Below are positions 18,301 to 26,721 of a stretch of 64,000 nucleotides of DNA, one piece after another. Each line of letters begins with the position of its first letter. Within the stretch, counting starts at the first letter, position 1. The notes beneath the pieces are model-generated. The model ran no database searches. It was not told the origin of the DNA and saw nothing but the letters and a program-made list of their open reading frames with translations. The DNA is from Zavarzinella formosa DSM 19928 (GTDB lineage: Bacteria > Planctomycetota > Planctomycetia > Gemmatales > Gemmataceae). The translations under genes and the position numbers were made by a program. The stretch is from NCBI RefSeq assembly GCF_000255705.1, contig NZ_JH636442.1:629373-693372 (forward strand). Direction: 5' to 3'.

Positions 18301-19320
18301 GGTTCCGGCAATGCACTCGATGATGCTGCCGCCGTCGGGCAGGTCGGCGTCCGGGAGATCCGTGTAGGCCGGGTATTCCAAATGAAATTGCGGGCTGGGC
18401 CGGCCGTTGAAAGGAACAAGCACCGGAGGCGGGGACACTGTCACGGAACGCCAGCCAGTGTCCGCGTCGTTGGCTTTCACCCGGAATTGGAAACTCCGGG
18501 GAATCCGGCTCGGCTCGATCCGAAGGGTAATCGGCTCATTGGCGGGGGCATCATCCGGCACGGTGTATTGTTGTTCCACGCTTGGCAATCCGTCAGGTTG
18601 GATCACCAGCGTGATGCGATCAGAAATCGAACCGCCAACGCGCACTTTCAATTCCAGCGCTTCGCCCCTTGCCATGCGATGCGGGAATGAGGCGGGGGAC
18701 ACGATCTCCAATGTCGTTTGCTGTTGCGGTCTGCTGCCGCCGAATGGTTCCGTCAGACGTTTGGCGCCTGCCAATACGGCATCCGGTTGAACGATCACGC
18801 ACCAACCCATCACCCCAGCAAGAGCCATCGCGCCGAACAAGGCCCGCATGGTTCCGCGTCGATCCACGGCATCCCGCAGGTCGTGATGTTCCAGTTTGCG
18901 GACGGCCCGGCGAATGACGGCTTTGCGGAGATCCGGCGAACAGGTGGGCCGGTCGGCGTCATGATTCAGGAAGTTGACGGCGCTGCGGAAGGAGTCGTTG
19001 AAATCCGGGTAACGCCGTTCCACAAGGGTGGCCAGACGATCCGGGTCGCCTGATCCGCGAAGCGGCTTTACCAGCCAGCGATGAAAGAGGAACAGCACGG
19101 CTGTGATCAGACCCACCAGTGCATACGCCCGCACCAACGCCGGGAGGGCGTAGCGATGATCCAGCCAGCCAATCAAACCCACCGCCAGCACGGCAACGAC
19201 GAAACAGCGACAGGCGGCGCGAGTGAACACGACTCGACGGAAATATCCCCGCAGGGAATCAAGCCGTCGACTCAGGAAGTCTTCACGCGTGACGGGGGGT
19301 GGCAACAAGGTGAACGGCAT
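15385..19320 (-). CDS. DUF4175-like membrane protein with very long coiled coil
   Basis: A 1311-residue protein. The ATG at 19320 is preceded by GGAAGAG; a GTG at 19350 is a weaker alternative. Two membrane segments lie near residues 35-90, with a third near 165-180. Residues about 200-560 are beta-rich extracytoplasmic Ig-like segments (IVSPASFPHRMARGEALELKV and PSPQFHLEYPAYTDLPDA), as in DUF4175 proteins. From about 585 to 1160 the sequence is an almost continuous Glu/Lys/Gln/Ala coiled coil, followed by a Pro-rich linker and a C-terminal helix with LKALRNLQADIGVRT. It sits 33 bp after the BatA/VWA giant and overlaps the Met/Pro gene by 4 bp. Probably an envelope scaffold working with the VWA protein. 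Confidence 0.78.
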   Translation of the reverse strand: MPFTLLPPPVTREDFLSRRLDSLRGYFRRVVFTRAACRCFVVAVLAVGLIGWLDHRYALPALVRAYALVGLITAVLFLFHRWLVKPLRGSGDPDRLATLVERRYPDFNDSFRSAVNFLNHDADRPTCSPDLRKAVIRRAVRKLEHHDLRDAVDRRGTMRALFGAMALAGVMGWCVIVQPDAVLAGAKRLTEPFGGSRPQQQTTLEIVSPASFPHRMARGEALELKVRVGGSISDRITLVIQPDGLPSVEQQYTVPDDAPANEPITLRIEPSRIPRSFQFRVKANDADTGWRSVTVSPPPVLVPFNGRPSPQFHLEYPAYTDLPDADLPDGGSIIECIAGTRLTLRAATDRPVAKAWIIHRPENPLSAQLTMLSVLGGKPAAAIPGFDLMAREVWAEIPLTIRDGALLEATFVPRVSGPYVFRFEDETGLGTTRLLDLRVHPDPAPAVTLERAINGRDQMIALPEAEIHLPVRAQDKTYAIRRVWLEYRINSERAVRMQMIYDPGQLTNLLPLLLNLKPSTTNFPVPSLSLTRMQQLAAEPMLALASVRTEDGRPLREGDMLTLHAVADDFDDVTGFKEPGRSTELRIAIVSKQDVETIVQQTQSEVRDQLARLRQLQQEAKTKVEQAAKTPEMKPAEMDKFAEAEQTQDQIRNKVEQGEESIRATIDKLRQQLKENKVPDSLATERLDEAAKELARLADREFEPLAGDFAKAKREPDPKARKATLDKIAERQRGVEKTFKELVERLEPWSGAGEIRGDARNLSQDIKRQADQTNQLGGKIPENTPPEKLDPMAKAELDKAIQNAERLSDQARELIEKMNRLAVEKEMSAGEKIQQSTAAEKQAADLKTQAAKEPKGSPKERDLANQIDEKTREAGDLRETAADLQREAAALRQAGQAGNSEELKEQLRQAAQAAKQNQLNRASQQQQAAKENVDRLLKNLRQTDEQNAERLQKKTEQAKADLDKILDEQERLQKKIDDAEKIPDETLRRETLKKLAAEQEQLEKQTRELAQRLNRQQAEQPAERLRRAANEMAKAREQLQEGQSPGDKTDEALERLDDAKLELEQAKGEQEEKLNREQQAELADQIRALKERQERMNAEATRIHQVVKQAKKWERPMRASQNDLRQQQAKLGEEAETLIEKEFQKIPVFGRMLRQAAGAMKLASKRMDARLEAAESGPFDAELEDIAELSTRSQQILAKERLEQLLDALKPDAQPKPESMAAPPPGGGPMPPAMGGDEPKKPKLPPLAQLKALRNLQADIGVRTHAFDKAHPDRTMLNDDDADELMALEQMQRDIADLIKELTADAPGEMP

Positions 19321-19353
19321 GATCTCTTCCCGATGGAAGCGGGGTTCCACACA

Positions 19354-22300
19354 TCATAACAGTCGCCAGCGTTTTCTCATCAACCATTCGGCAGTCCACA
19401 AACTCACAAGCAGGGCCAGGATCGCCTCGTGATTCCAGATCAGCCACGGCGGGCTGGGCTGATCGAGGGCCACGCGGGCGCCGCCGGGCAGTTCGTCGGG
19501 GATGGCGCCCGCTTCGTTCAACGGGTAATACTTCCCGGTCGATTCCCGCCCGGCTCGTTGCAGGTCGGTTTCATTCAGGCGAATCCGATCCATCTCGCCG
19601 GGGGGAGGAAAAACTTTCGCCTCCGTCTTCGGCCGGGTGGTTCCGTTGGGCACATCCGTCAGGGCGAAGTTGTATTCGCCGTCCGGAGTACGGGTGAGAA
19701 TGGTTTCATAGGTTCCTCGCGTCCCGTCCTTGAGGGCGAGTTCCAGTGTTTGGGCCTCGATCTCCGCCGGCGGCGTGCCGGGTTGTGTCGGTGGCACACG
19801 GGTAAGGGCGACGCGCACGGGCGAAGGCGGGGCGGGAATTTCATCCGGGTAACGCACGGAGACTCGCATCGGCTCGTCCCGCCGATAGGTCTTGCGGTCC
19901 GTCCGCACCTCGATCCGCCCCACACGACCGCGGGCCAGCGTTCGCACCGCCTGCATCCAGAATTGGTTGAAACGCGGTTCGTCCTGCAACAAACGCCAAC
20001 GCCATGTGTCGTCGAATCCAATGAACAGCACCCGGCCGGCCCCGACGAATTGTTGAAGCACCAACGGATGATTCTCATCCCGGACGATCTGGCCGGCGGC
20101 AGCCTCGGCCGGCCTGTCTGGATGGACGGCCAACACCTCGGCCGAGAGTTTGCGGTGATAACCTTTGGAGTACCAATACAACGGTGTCAGGCGGTTCCAA
20201 ATCTCGGGATTGTCCGCGTCTTCGGTTGAGAACTTGAACAGCGGGTGCGTTTGCCCGGCAGTCGTGAGCCGAGGGCGGTACGATTCGCGGATCGCCTGCT
20301 CGACCGGTTCCGGGGGGGGCCCGTCACAGATCACAGGCATGATGTCGTTCAGCGGCGTGTCCCGGTAACTGTGCGGGTTTGCCTGCTCACCCGCGAGCAT
20401 TAAAAGACCGCCGCCGTGGTCCTTGACGAACTTCGCCAGCGTTTCGGCCGCCTGATCCCCTTTCGGAAACGATTTAAAATCAACATCGCCGAGAATCACC
20501 AGATCATATTTTTTGAGTTCATCACTCGACGGAAACCGGCCGATCAGTGTCCGGTCCTGCTTTGGAGAGTCCGGTTGGGCGGAGATGAGATACACCTCCA
20601 ATTCAATGGACTTGTTTCCCTTGACCGCATCGGATTCTCGCTCGAAAAGGCTTTTCACATACCGATAGTCATAACGGGGGAAGCCCTCAATCATCAGCAC
20701 CCGAAGCCGTTTGGCTTCGGCCACAAACACGCGATGCTCGACGCGGTTGTTGGTTTGATCCGGTTCCTCGGCCTGTTTTGGGATGTCAACGATGAATGTT
20801 TTTTCACCCGCCTCTTTGGGTTGATGCACGAACTTTACCGGCACAGGCTTGCCGTTCGGATCAAGGCGGATCACCTCGCGGGCAATCTCGACGGGTTTGC
20901 CATCCCGTACCTCACTGAGAACCACCGGCACGGAATCGGGAAGGCCCGGACCCTGTGAGCGGACCTTGAGGAGCATCACCAACCGGTCGTTCAGGTTAAT
21001 GGTGTCTTCTGCTCGGAACTCGGTAATGGCCAAATCGGGCGTTTCGGCTGCGTCGCCGACGCCGACCAGATGCAACGGCACTCCCGCCCTTGCGGCTTGC
21101 TTCGCGGCCGTCGCCCAGTCTTCCCCGCCGGTGCTGACGCCATCGGTGAACATGATGATGGCGTTAAGCGAGTTCCCCCGGAAGGATTTCAACACCGTGG
21201 AAACGTCGCTTCCCAACAGGCTGGCGTCGCCTGTGGGCCGGACGTCCATCAGTTCCTTCAACAAGTCCGCACATGCCTCGGGATTGTCGAGGCTGGCCAT
21301 CGGTGTCGCCGTTGATGAGGCCCGATAGAGATGCACACGCATCTGCCGCTGGCCGACAAGAGTTTGCAACCAACGGCCATCCCCTCGGGCGAGCATTGCC
21401 TTGATGAGATTCAACCGATGAGGGGTCTTGAGATCGAGGAGTTTCGCTTCCAACACGGCGATGCGGTCCCGAAGAACGGCCTGCTCGGCGACGGGGGCGT
21501 TTGTCAGGCGTGAGTTCGCCTGTCGCAGTTCGGATTCGTGTTCGCGGATCAGCGGGGCGGCCAGTTCGGCCCAGGCGACCTTGAGTTCTTCGGCCGCCGA
21601 TTTCACTTGAGGATCGTGAAATTCATCGACGACGCCCATGCTTCGGGATTCGTCGATCATCACCACCACGTCCGGCCAGCTTTCCCGCTCAAACATCAGC
21701 CGGGTTTGCGGCATAAACACCCACATAAGCAAGAAGGCCATGCCGATCCGCAGGGCGATCAATCGGTGCATTGGCTGGCGAACCGATGAAAGCGGCGTAG
21801 CCGGTTCGGCCAGTCGTTCTTTGCGATAAACCCAGACGACAAAACCGGCGAAGGCGGCCGTCAGCAGGCTGACGAACCACCAATTCGTGCCGGTGTCGCC
21901 GGAAAGATATGGCCGGGTTTCAATGCGCCAGCGAGTTCCCTCGCCGGGGGCCGCCGCCGGAACGCCGAGCCAGGTTTCAATCGGTTCTCGCAGTGACATC
22001 GAGAGGAAGCCAAGAAACTCTCCGGAGATCAATGCATGCAGCACCACCCCCAAAACACCGAGCGATAGCAATAAGGGAATGAGCCACAGGGCCGTTGTCC
22101 ATCGTTGCGGTTTCACCCGCGACGGGTCGGGGGAAGAACCCGCCCTCGCCGAACCATATTTGAGAGCCAGGATCGATTCGAGAACCAACAACCCGAGCAA
22201 AACCAACCCGAGCAAGCGGGCCACGGTCGGCCCGCGCGGGTCGGCGGGGATTTCGGTTTCCGTGGTAAGAGCGCCGGTCGCTCGTTGCACGTCGGCGAGC

Positions 22301-24519
22301 TGGCTCACCACTTGGACATCCGCTTCGGGAACGAGTTCCTTGAACGCCCCGGTGTTCCAGCGTCTCAAATCGGCCTCGGCCCCGCCGGTTCCGGTCACCA
22401 ACGGGACATTGACGGCCAGCATTGATTCCTGCTTGCCGCCGATGGTCACCCGATAGACCCCGGACAAATCAAGATGCGGGAAACGCACCAGCCCGGCTTC
22501 GTCCGTTAAGGTGACAGTTGCCGGATCGCTGACAAAGTCTGCGTCACCCAAACGGTTGATGTCAGCCGACAAGCCAACGAACTGCGGGGAGACATATTGC
22601 TCGACCGATTCCCCGGCGATAACCGTGAGCCGGTTGGCGTCGGCCACGCACATTCGCAAGAGTTCTTGCATGAACGGGGCATAAGAGAGCGTTCGCGGCC
22701 ATTCGTTCCAGTCCGCGTTCAGCGAGGTGGTGACCACGACCACCCGACCGCGGTGTTTTGGCCATTCGATCACCGCCGGCTCAAGACGATCTCCCTTGCC
22801 GGACTTTTCCGAGGGAAGGAACGAAAAGATTCGCCGGGCCGGACTGTTTGGCGGCAGATCCATCCGCACGAATTGCGTGAAGTGCGGCGTGCCGAGACTG
22901 CTCCGTTCTTGCTCGCTTCGGAAGGCGACCAGAGGGGGCTGTTTGAAAGTTTCCTCGTCGGCCAGCAACGTGAAGTAGTGGTTGTTCTCCACCCGGCGAA
23001 CTCCTGTGAACGGGCCGGGGAGGATGCCTTTGCCATCGTCGAATAGCACACGGTTGTAGGCATCAAGATTTTTAGAGGAGTTTGGCCCGAAACCGATCAC
23101 CACACTGCCGCCCCGCTTCAAGTGGGCTTCAAGTCGGGCGGCTTCGTTCCCCCCGATGGTTGGCACGTCACAGAGGAACACGACATCTGTCGGCGAATCG
23201 GGTTTGAAGAGATTGCCCAACCCGGCGTCCTGAAACTCGCGGGGGTTGAGCGTGGTCACCTTGGCGGGGCTCTCGGCCGAGCGTTCTCCTTCGGGGAAAG
23301 GATTCAACGCCCGTTTCAAAAATTCCCCGGCCCGGTCAAGCGGTTCGGGGGAGGGTTTGCCGTTCACTACCATCACCGGAACGGTGTCCCGCACACTGAC
23401 AATCAGCGACCGTGAATTGTCCAGTTGAAGATGATCCTCGCCGACACGAACCTGAATGAGATATTGGCCCGGTTCCCGCAAACGGTTGAGGCGATCAAGG
23501 GCAAAATTCACTGTCACGGCCGTGTTGACCGGAATATCAACCAGCTTTTGCGAGACCGCCTTTGGCCCGGATTTGTCACCCGTCCGGCCGACGAGCAGTT
23601 CGACGGGTACTTTCTCGCGGGGTTGCCGGCCGAATAGCTGAATCTGGGCGGTGACTGCCAAATCTTGGTTGGCCAGCGGCAGCGAATCGCCAATGCTTAG
23701 ATTCGTGATGGCCAGATTGTCTTCGTCCTTCCCGGCAACATCCAGGAAGATCACGCGGGAATTGGCAAAAATTCGGCTCCACGACGCGGCGGCCGAAGTC
23801 GTCGAACCCGGCGCGCCCTCGACGGGTTTGGCCGTGTCGCCGGTCGGCATCGGCCAGCCGGTTCGCCGGGCATCCGTGAGGAAATAGACCTCACGCCGGG
23901 CGAACTTGCCAAGGGGTTTGTTCACCAGTTCGGCAACGTACCTGAGACCGCCGACCACATCGGCGGTCCCGTGAGTAACGGGGATTTCGTCAAGTTGCCG
24001 CAGGATCTTATCCCGATCCTCGGCCGGACCCGGCACAAGAGGTTGCACCGGCGACGTGAGATGAATCAGGCTGAAAGCATCGCCGGGGCTGGCGCCGGTG
24101 ATGATCTCGCGGGCCAGATCGCGGGCGTGGTCAAGCCGGGTGCGTTCGTCATCCCGCCGGGTGGTCATCGCATAAGAGCCGTCGATCACGATGATGCGAT
24201 GGGTGCGGCCCATATTGGAAACGGTCAGCACCGTGCCGGGGAAGAACCGCTGCCAGAGCCGTTCGGCCCACGGGGAGACGGCGGCCATCGCCAGCACGAC
24301 CAGCAGGCCGAGCAACATCCGCGTGGTCAGGAGCAGCCATTGCTCCAGTTTCAACCGGCGGGTGTTTTTGCGCTGGGCGGCCAGCAAAAATCGCATCGCC
24401 GCCCAGTTGATGACGACATACCGTTTGCGGTTCAGCAAATGGATGATGACCGGGATGGCGGCCGCCCCCCCGGCGATGGCCGCCACGGCAAGCGGTTGGG
24501 CGAAGATCACCCCAATCAT
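19354..24519 (-). CDS. BatA-type giant membrane protein with two VWA domains and a GATase-like domain
   Basis: A 1721-residue protein. Its N-terminus is a BatA-type membrane module (AAAIPVIIHLLNRKRYVVINWAA) with a second TM at about 50-75. A first VWA domain has an IDGSYAM site near residue 110; a second, preceded by membrane segments, has DESRSMG (DxSxS) near residue 955 and keeps FTDGVSTGG. Near residue 1340 the segment LVILGDVDFKSFPKG followed by DHGGGLLMLAGE is the glutamine-amidotransferase-like fold common in these proteins. A C-terminal TM ends at residue 1721. This looks like a fusion of two BatA/VWA proteins. A TTG at 24537 with GAGG nine bases upstream is an alternative start. First gene of the envelope operon, divergent from the TetR gene. 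Confidence 0.85.
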   Translation of the reverse strand: MIGVIFAQPLAVAAIAGGAAAIPVIIHLLNRKRYVVINWAAMRFLLAAQRKNTRRLKLEQWLLLTTRMLLGLLVVLAMAAVSPWAERLWQRFFPGTVLTVSNMGRTHRIIVIDGSYAMTTRRDDERTRLDHARDLAREIITGASPGDAFSLIHLTSPVQPLVPGPAEDRDKILRQLDEIPVTHGTADVVGGLRYVAELVNKPLGKFARREVYFLTDARRTGWPMPTGDTAKPVEGAPGSTTSAAASWSRIFANSRVIFLDVAGKDEDNLAITNLSIGDSLPLANQDLAVTAQIQLFGRQPREKVPVELLVGRTGDKSGPKAVSQKLVDIPVNTAVTVNFALDRLNRLREPGQYLIQVRVGEDHLQLDNSRSLIVSVRDTVPVMVVNGKPSPEPLDRAGEFLKRALNPFPEGERSAESPAKVTTLNPREFQDAGLGNLFKPDSPTDVVFLCDVPTIGGNEAARLEAHLKRGGSVVIGFGPNSSKNLDAYNRVLFDDGKGILPGPFTGVRRVENNHYFTLLADEETFKQPPLVAFRSEQERSSLGTPHFTQFVRMDLPPNSPARRIFSFLPSEKSGKGDRLEPAVIEWPKHRGRVVVVTTSLNADWNEWPRTLSYAPFMQELLRMCVADANRLTVIAGESVEQYVSPQFVGLSADINRLGDADFVSDPATVTLTDEAGLVRFPHLDLSGVYRVTIGGKQESMLAVNVPLVTGTGGAEADLRRWNTGAFKELVPEADVQVVSQLADVQRATGALTTETEIPADPRGPTVARLLGLVLLGLLVLESILALKYGSARAGSSPDPSRVKPQRWTTALWLIPLLLSLGVLGVVLHALISGEFLGFLSMSLREPIETWLGVPAAAPGEGTRWRIETRPYLSGDTGTNWWFVSLLTAAFAGFVVWVYRKERLAEPATPLSSVRQPMHRLIALRIGMAFLLMWVFMPQTRLMFERESWPDVVVMIDESRSMGVVDEFHDPQVKSAAEELKVAWAELAAPLIREHESELRQANSRLTNAPVAEQAVLRDRIAVLEAKLLDLKTPHRLNLIKAMLARGDGRWLQTLVGQRQMRVHLYRASSTATPMASLDNPEACADLLKELMDVRPTGDASLLGSDVSTVLKSFRGNSLNAIIMFTDGVSTGGEDWATAAKQAARAGVPLHLVGVGDAAETPDLAITEFRAEDTINLNDRLVMLLKVRSQGPGLPDSVPVVLSEVRDGKPVEIAREVIRLDPNGKPVPVKFVHQPKEAGEKTFIVDIPKQAEEPDQTNNRVEHRVFVAEAKRLRVLMIEGFPRYDYRYVKSLFERESDAVKGNKSIELEVYLISAQPDSPKQDRTLIGRFPSSDELKKYDLVILGDVDFKSFPKGDQAAETLAKFVKDHGGGLLMLAGEQANPHSYRDTPLNDIMPVICDGPPPEPVEQAIRESYRPRLTTAGQTHPLFKFSTEDADNPEIWNRLTPLYWYSKGYHRKLSAEVLAVHPDRPAEAAAGQIVRDENHPLVLQQFVGAGRVLFIGFDDTWRWRLLQDEPRFNQFWMQAVRTLARGRVGRIEVRTDRKTYRRDEPMRVSVRYPDEIPAPPSPVRVALTRVPPTQPGTPPAEIEAQTLELALKDGTRGTYETILTRTPDGEYNFALTDVPNGTTRPKTEAKVFPPPGEMDRIRLNETDLQRAGRESTGKYYPLNEAGAIPDELPGGARVALDQPSPPWLIWNHEAILALLVSLWTAEWLMRKRWRLL

Positions 24520-24666
24520 GGCGAACAGGACTGTCAAAGCGATGTGGCCTCGTGGTGCGGAACTTCCCTTTCAGTTATAGCAAGCGGACGAACCAAGGAC
24601 GTGTAACGAACCGAACATCACGAATATGAAAACTTCCGCAATCTTTCCCCAGACCGCCAAGTCGTC

Positions 24667-24696
24667 TTGACAGATGTAGACCGTTCGGACTACATT
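24667..24696 (+). promoter_or_regulatory. Predicted promoter of the TetR-exporter operon
   Basis: A perfect -35 box TTGACA at 24667-24672 is followed after 18 bp by TACATT (24691-24696, four of six matches to TATAAT). The -10 box falls inside the large palindrome, so a bound repressor would block polymerase. Confidence 0.55.
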
Positions 24697-24719
24697 CGAC
24701 GTAGTCCGAACGGTCTACA
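24675..24719. promoter_or_regulatory. Double TetR operator: 19-bp perfect inverted repeat
   Basis: Two perfect 19-bp arms (24675-24693 and 24701-24719) are separated by 7 bp, ten bases before the TetR start codon. Each arm is itself a pseudo-palindrome of the form TAGNCCGNNCGGNCTA (24677-24692 and 24702-24717), the usual shape of a TetR-family half-site pair, with centres 25 bp apart. The likely meaning is two cooperating TetR dimers that repress their own operon and perhaps the divergent VWA operon. Confidence 0.7.
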
Positions 24720-24728
24720 CAAACATCT

Positions 24729-25409
24729 ATGGGCACCAAAACGCCAAATCATCGACCACCGGCCGACAGTGTGATCGCCCGCGCCCGGCGGGAACAGATC
24801 GTCGAGGCGGCTGTCGGGATCATTATTTCGCAGGGGTTGCACAACCTTTCGCTCTCGAAGATCGAACGCGAAACCCGCATGAAGCGGGGGCAGCTCACTT
24901 ATTACTTCCCAACCAAGGAAGATATTCTGCTGGCGGTGTTCGACCGTCTTCTGGCCCTGTTGATCAGTCAAGTGCATGGATTGGACGACATCAAAGACAA
25001 GCACGGGCTTCCCGGTATTTGGGAGATGATCACCAAAGCTCTGACAACCGTTCTTGGAAGAAGCCCCGTCGGATGGGAATTTCACGCTCTCCAATATACT
25101 TTTCTCGCCCAAATGGCCCACCGGGAGGATTTCCGGGAAAAATTAGCGACCAGTTTCGGCGAAATGCGCATGGGAATGGGCGCGCACTGGAGCGTGAGCG
25201 CCAATCCCACGGCGGTGCTGGCGAAAAAAGTATCCCCGAAGACGATCGCTTCATTGTTTCAGGCGATCATGCACGGCCTCACGATGCAACTAGCCGTCGA
25301 CCCGGATGCTTTTGACCGCGGGGAAATGCTGGAGTTGTGTGTCGGCCTGCTGGCCCCCTTGTTCATCAAAACCACGGCCAAAAAAACCGGCCGGGAGCGA
25401 CCTCAATGA
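24729..25409 (+). CDS. TetR/AcrR family transcriptional regulator
   Basis: A 226-residue regulator. The N-terminal helix-turn-helix domain spans about residues 18-65: IVEAAVGIIISQGLHNLSLS, then KIERETRMKRGQLTYYFPTKEDIL, a textbook TetR DNA-binding region with YYF and K at the expected places. The C-terminal ligand domain is all helical, as usual. The gene begins ten bases after a large inverted repeat that overlaps a predicted promoter, and its stop overlaps the start of the HlyD-type adaptor gene by 4 bp. It therefore most likely autorepresses and controls the downstream exporter. The inducing ligand is unknown, and a substrate of the exporter is the natural candidate. Confidence 0.9.
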   Translation: MGTKTPNHRPPADSVIARARREQIVEAAVGIIISQGLHNLSLSKIERETRMKRGQLTYYFPTKEDILLAVFDRLLALLISQVHGLDDIKDKHGLPGIWEMITKALTTVLGRSPVGWEFHALQYTFLAQMAHREDFREKLATSFGEMRMGMGAHWSVSANPTAVLAKKVSPKTIASLFQAIMHGLTMQLAVDPDAFDRGEMLELCVGLLAPLFIKTTAKKTGRERPQ

Positions 25410-26701
25410 GTGATCGAAGCAACGTGGCCGATGAACCAACCAACGGAATGCCCGCCCTGAGCGAACGGGTGCGGGAACTGCGTCTCACCGGCAAGCTTGA
25501 CGGCGGCAAGACGCGGAACAACAACTCCACGTGGTTGCCGTGGACGATTTGCATCCTTCTGGCCTTCGGCTGGGCGGGCTTTGGCATCAAGTATTATCGG
25601 GCGACTCCATCGAACAACACAACGACACCGAGCGGAACAACATCCGCTGACGCCGGCAAATCGGGGGTTTCCAAAAAGTCTGAAGAGAAGCCCAAAGCTG
25701 GCCAGCCGGAAAACACGAACCCGGAAGCCGTGTTGTTGGAAGTGAAGGGATATCTCATCCCCACCCAACAGATATCCATCAGCCCCATCGACGTGGCCGG
25801 CCGGATTGTGAAGTTGAACATCGAAGAAGGGATGTCCTTCAAAAAAGGTGAAATCCTCGCCGAGATCGAGCAGACGCCGTTGCTCGCCTCCAAGGCCGAG
25901 GCCGTGGCCCAGATGGCGTCGGCCAAGGCCAAATACGCCGAAATGGTGGCCGGAAGCCGGATCGAAGAAATCGCCCAGGCGTTTGCCGAGTTGGAGGATG
26001 CCCGGGAGCTCCAGGAACAATATCGCCGGGAATGGCAACGATTTGAGACTCAGAAGAGCAACGCCATCACGACCAAAGAATACGAAGTGGCCGAGGCTAA
26101 TTACCGCTCGGGCGTGAAGCGGGTGGAAGCCAAGCAAAAAGCTTACGACTTGGTGAAAGCCGGCCCTCGCAAGGAAAAGATCGAGGCCGCCGAGGCCGAA
26201 TACAACGCCACCAAAGCCCGACTGGCTCAGGTGGAATGGAAGCTGGACAACTGCACCATCCGATCGCCTGTGACCGGTATCATCCTGACCAAGAAAGCGG
26301 AGATTGGCAGCCTGCTCAATCCGGTCGTGGGGGGCGTGGCGACAAGTCTTTGCGAAATCGCCGACCTGCGGAAACTGGAAGTGGACTTGGAAGTGCAGGA
26401 ACGCGACATCTCCAAGATCAAGCAAAATCTGGTCTGCAAGGTGCGGTCCGATGCCTACCCGGAACGGGTGTACGAGGGTTATGTGGAGCGCATGATGCCC
26501 ATCGCCAACCGGGCCAAAAGCGTTGTGCCGGTGCGTATTAAAGTGGTGATTCCGCCCGGAGAAAAACAGGGTTCTTATCTCAAGCCGGAAATGGGCGTGT
26601 CCGTCACCTTCCTGAACCGCGAGGTGACTGACGTTTACAAAGCCAAGGTAAAGGCCGACGAAGCAGACGACGAAGCCTCCGTTGCCCCTCCCAAGAAATA
26701 A
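25406..26701 (+). CDS. HlyD/MacA-type membrane fusion (adaptor) protein
   Basis: A 431-residue adaptor. The ATG overlaps the TetR stop (ATGA) and has GGGAG upstream. A single TM lies at about 44-62 (TWLPWTICILLAFGWAGFG), followed by a low-complexity linker, a biotinyl-lipoyl half (GRIVKLNIEEGMSFKKGEILAEIEQTPL), a long coiled-coil hairpin rich in AEAEYNATKARL-type segments, and the returning lipoyl half (NCTIRSPVTGIILTKKAEIG). The C-terminal beta-barrel has YEGYVERMMPIANRAKSVVPVRI. This arrangement matches MacA/DevB adaptors that link an ABC exporter to an outer envelope channel. It is part of the TetR-controlled operon with one ATPase and two permease genes. Confidence 0.9.
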   Translation: MSDRSNVADEPTNGMPALSERVRELRLTGKLDGGKTRNNNSTWLPWTICILLAFGWAGFGIKYYRATPSNNTTTPSGTTSADAGKSGVSKKSEEKPKAGQPENTNPEAVLLEVKGYLIPTQQISISPIDVAGRIVKLNIEEGMSFKKGEILAEIEQTPLLASKAEAVAQMASAKAKYAEMVAGSRIEEIAQAFAELEDARELQEQYRREWQRFETQKSNAITTKEYEVAEANYRSGVKRVEAKQKAYDLVKAGPRKEKIEAAEAEYNATKARLAQVEWKLDNCTIRSPVTGIILTKKAEIGSLLNPVVGGVATSLCEIADLRKLEVDLEVQERDISKIKQNLVCKVRSDAYPERVYEGYVERMMPIANRAKSVVPVRIKVVIPPGEKQGSYLKPEMGVSVTFLNREVTDVYKAKVKADEADDEASVAPPKK

Positions 26702-26721
26702 CACTGATGGAGAATCCCGTC

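Noticed and set aside
25403..26704. 433-codon minus-strand open frame
   Set aside because: Exact opposite of the HlyD adaptor gene, which has all the family motifs.
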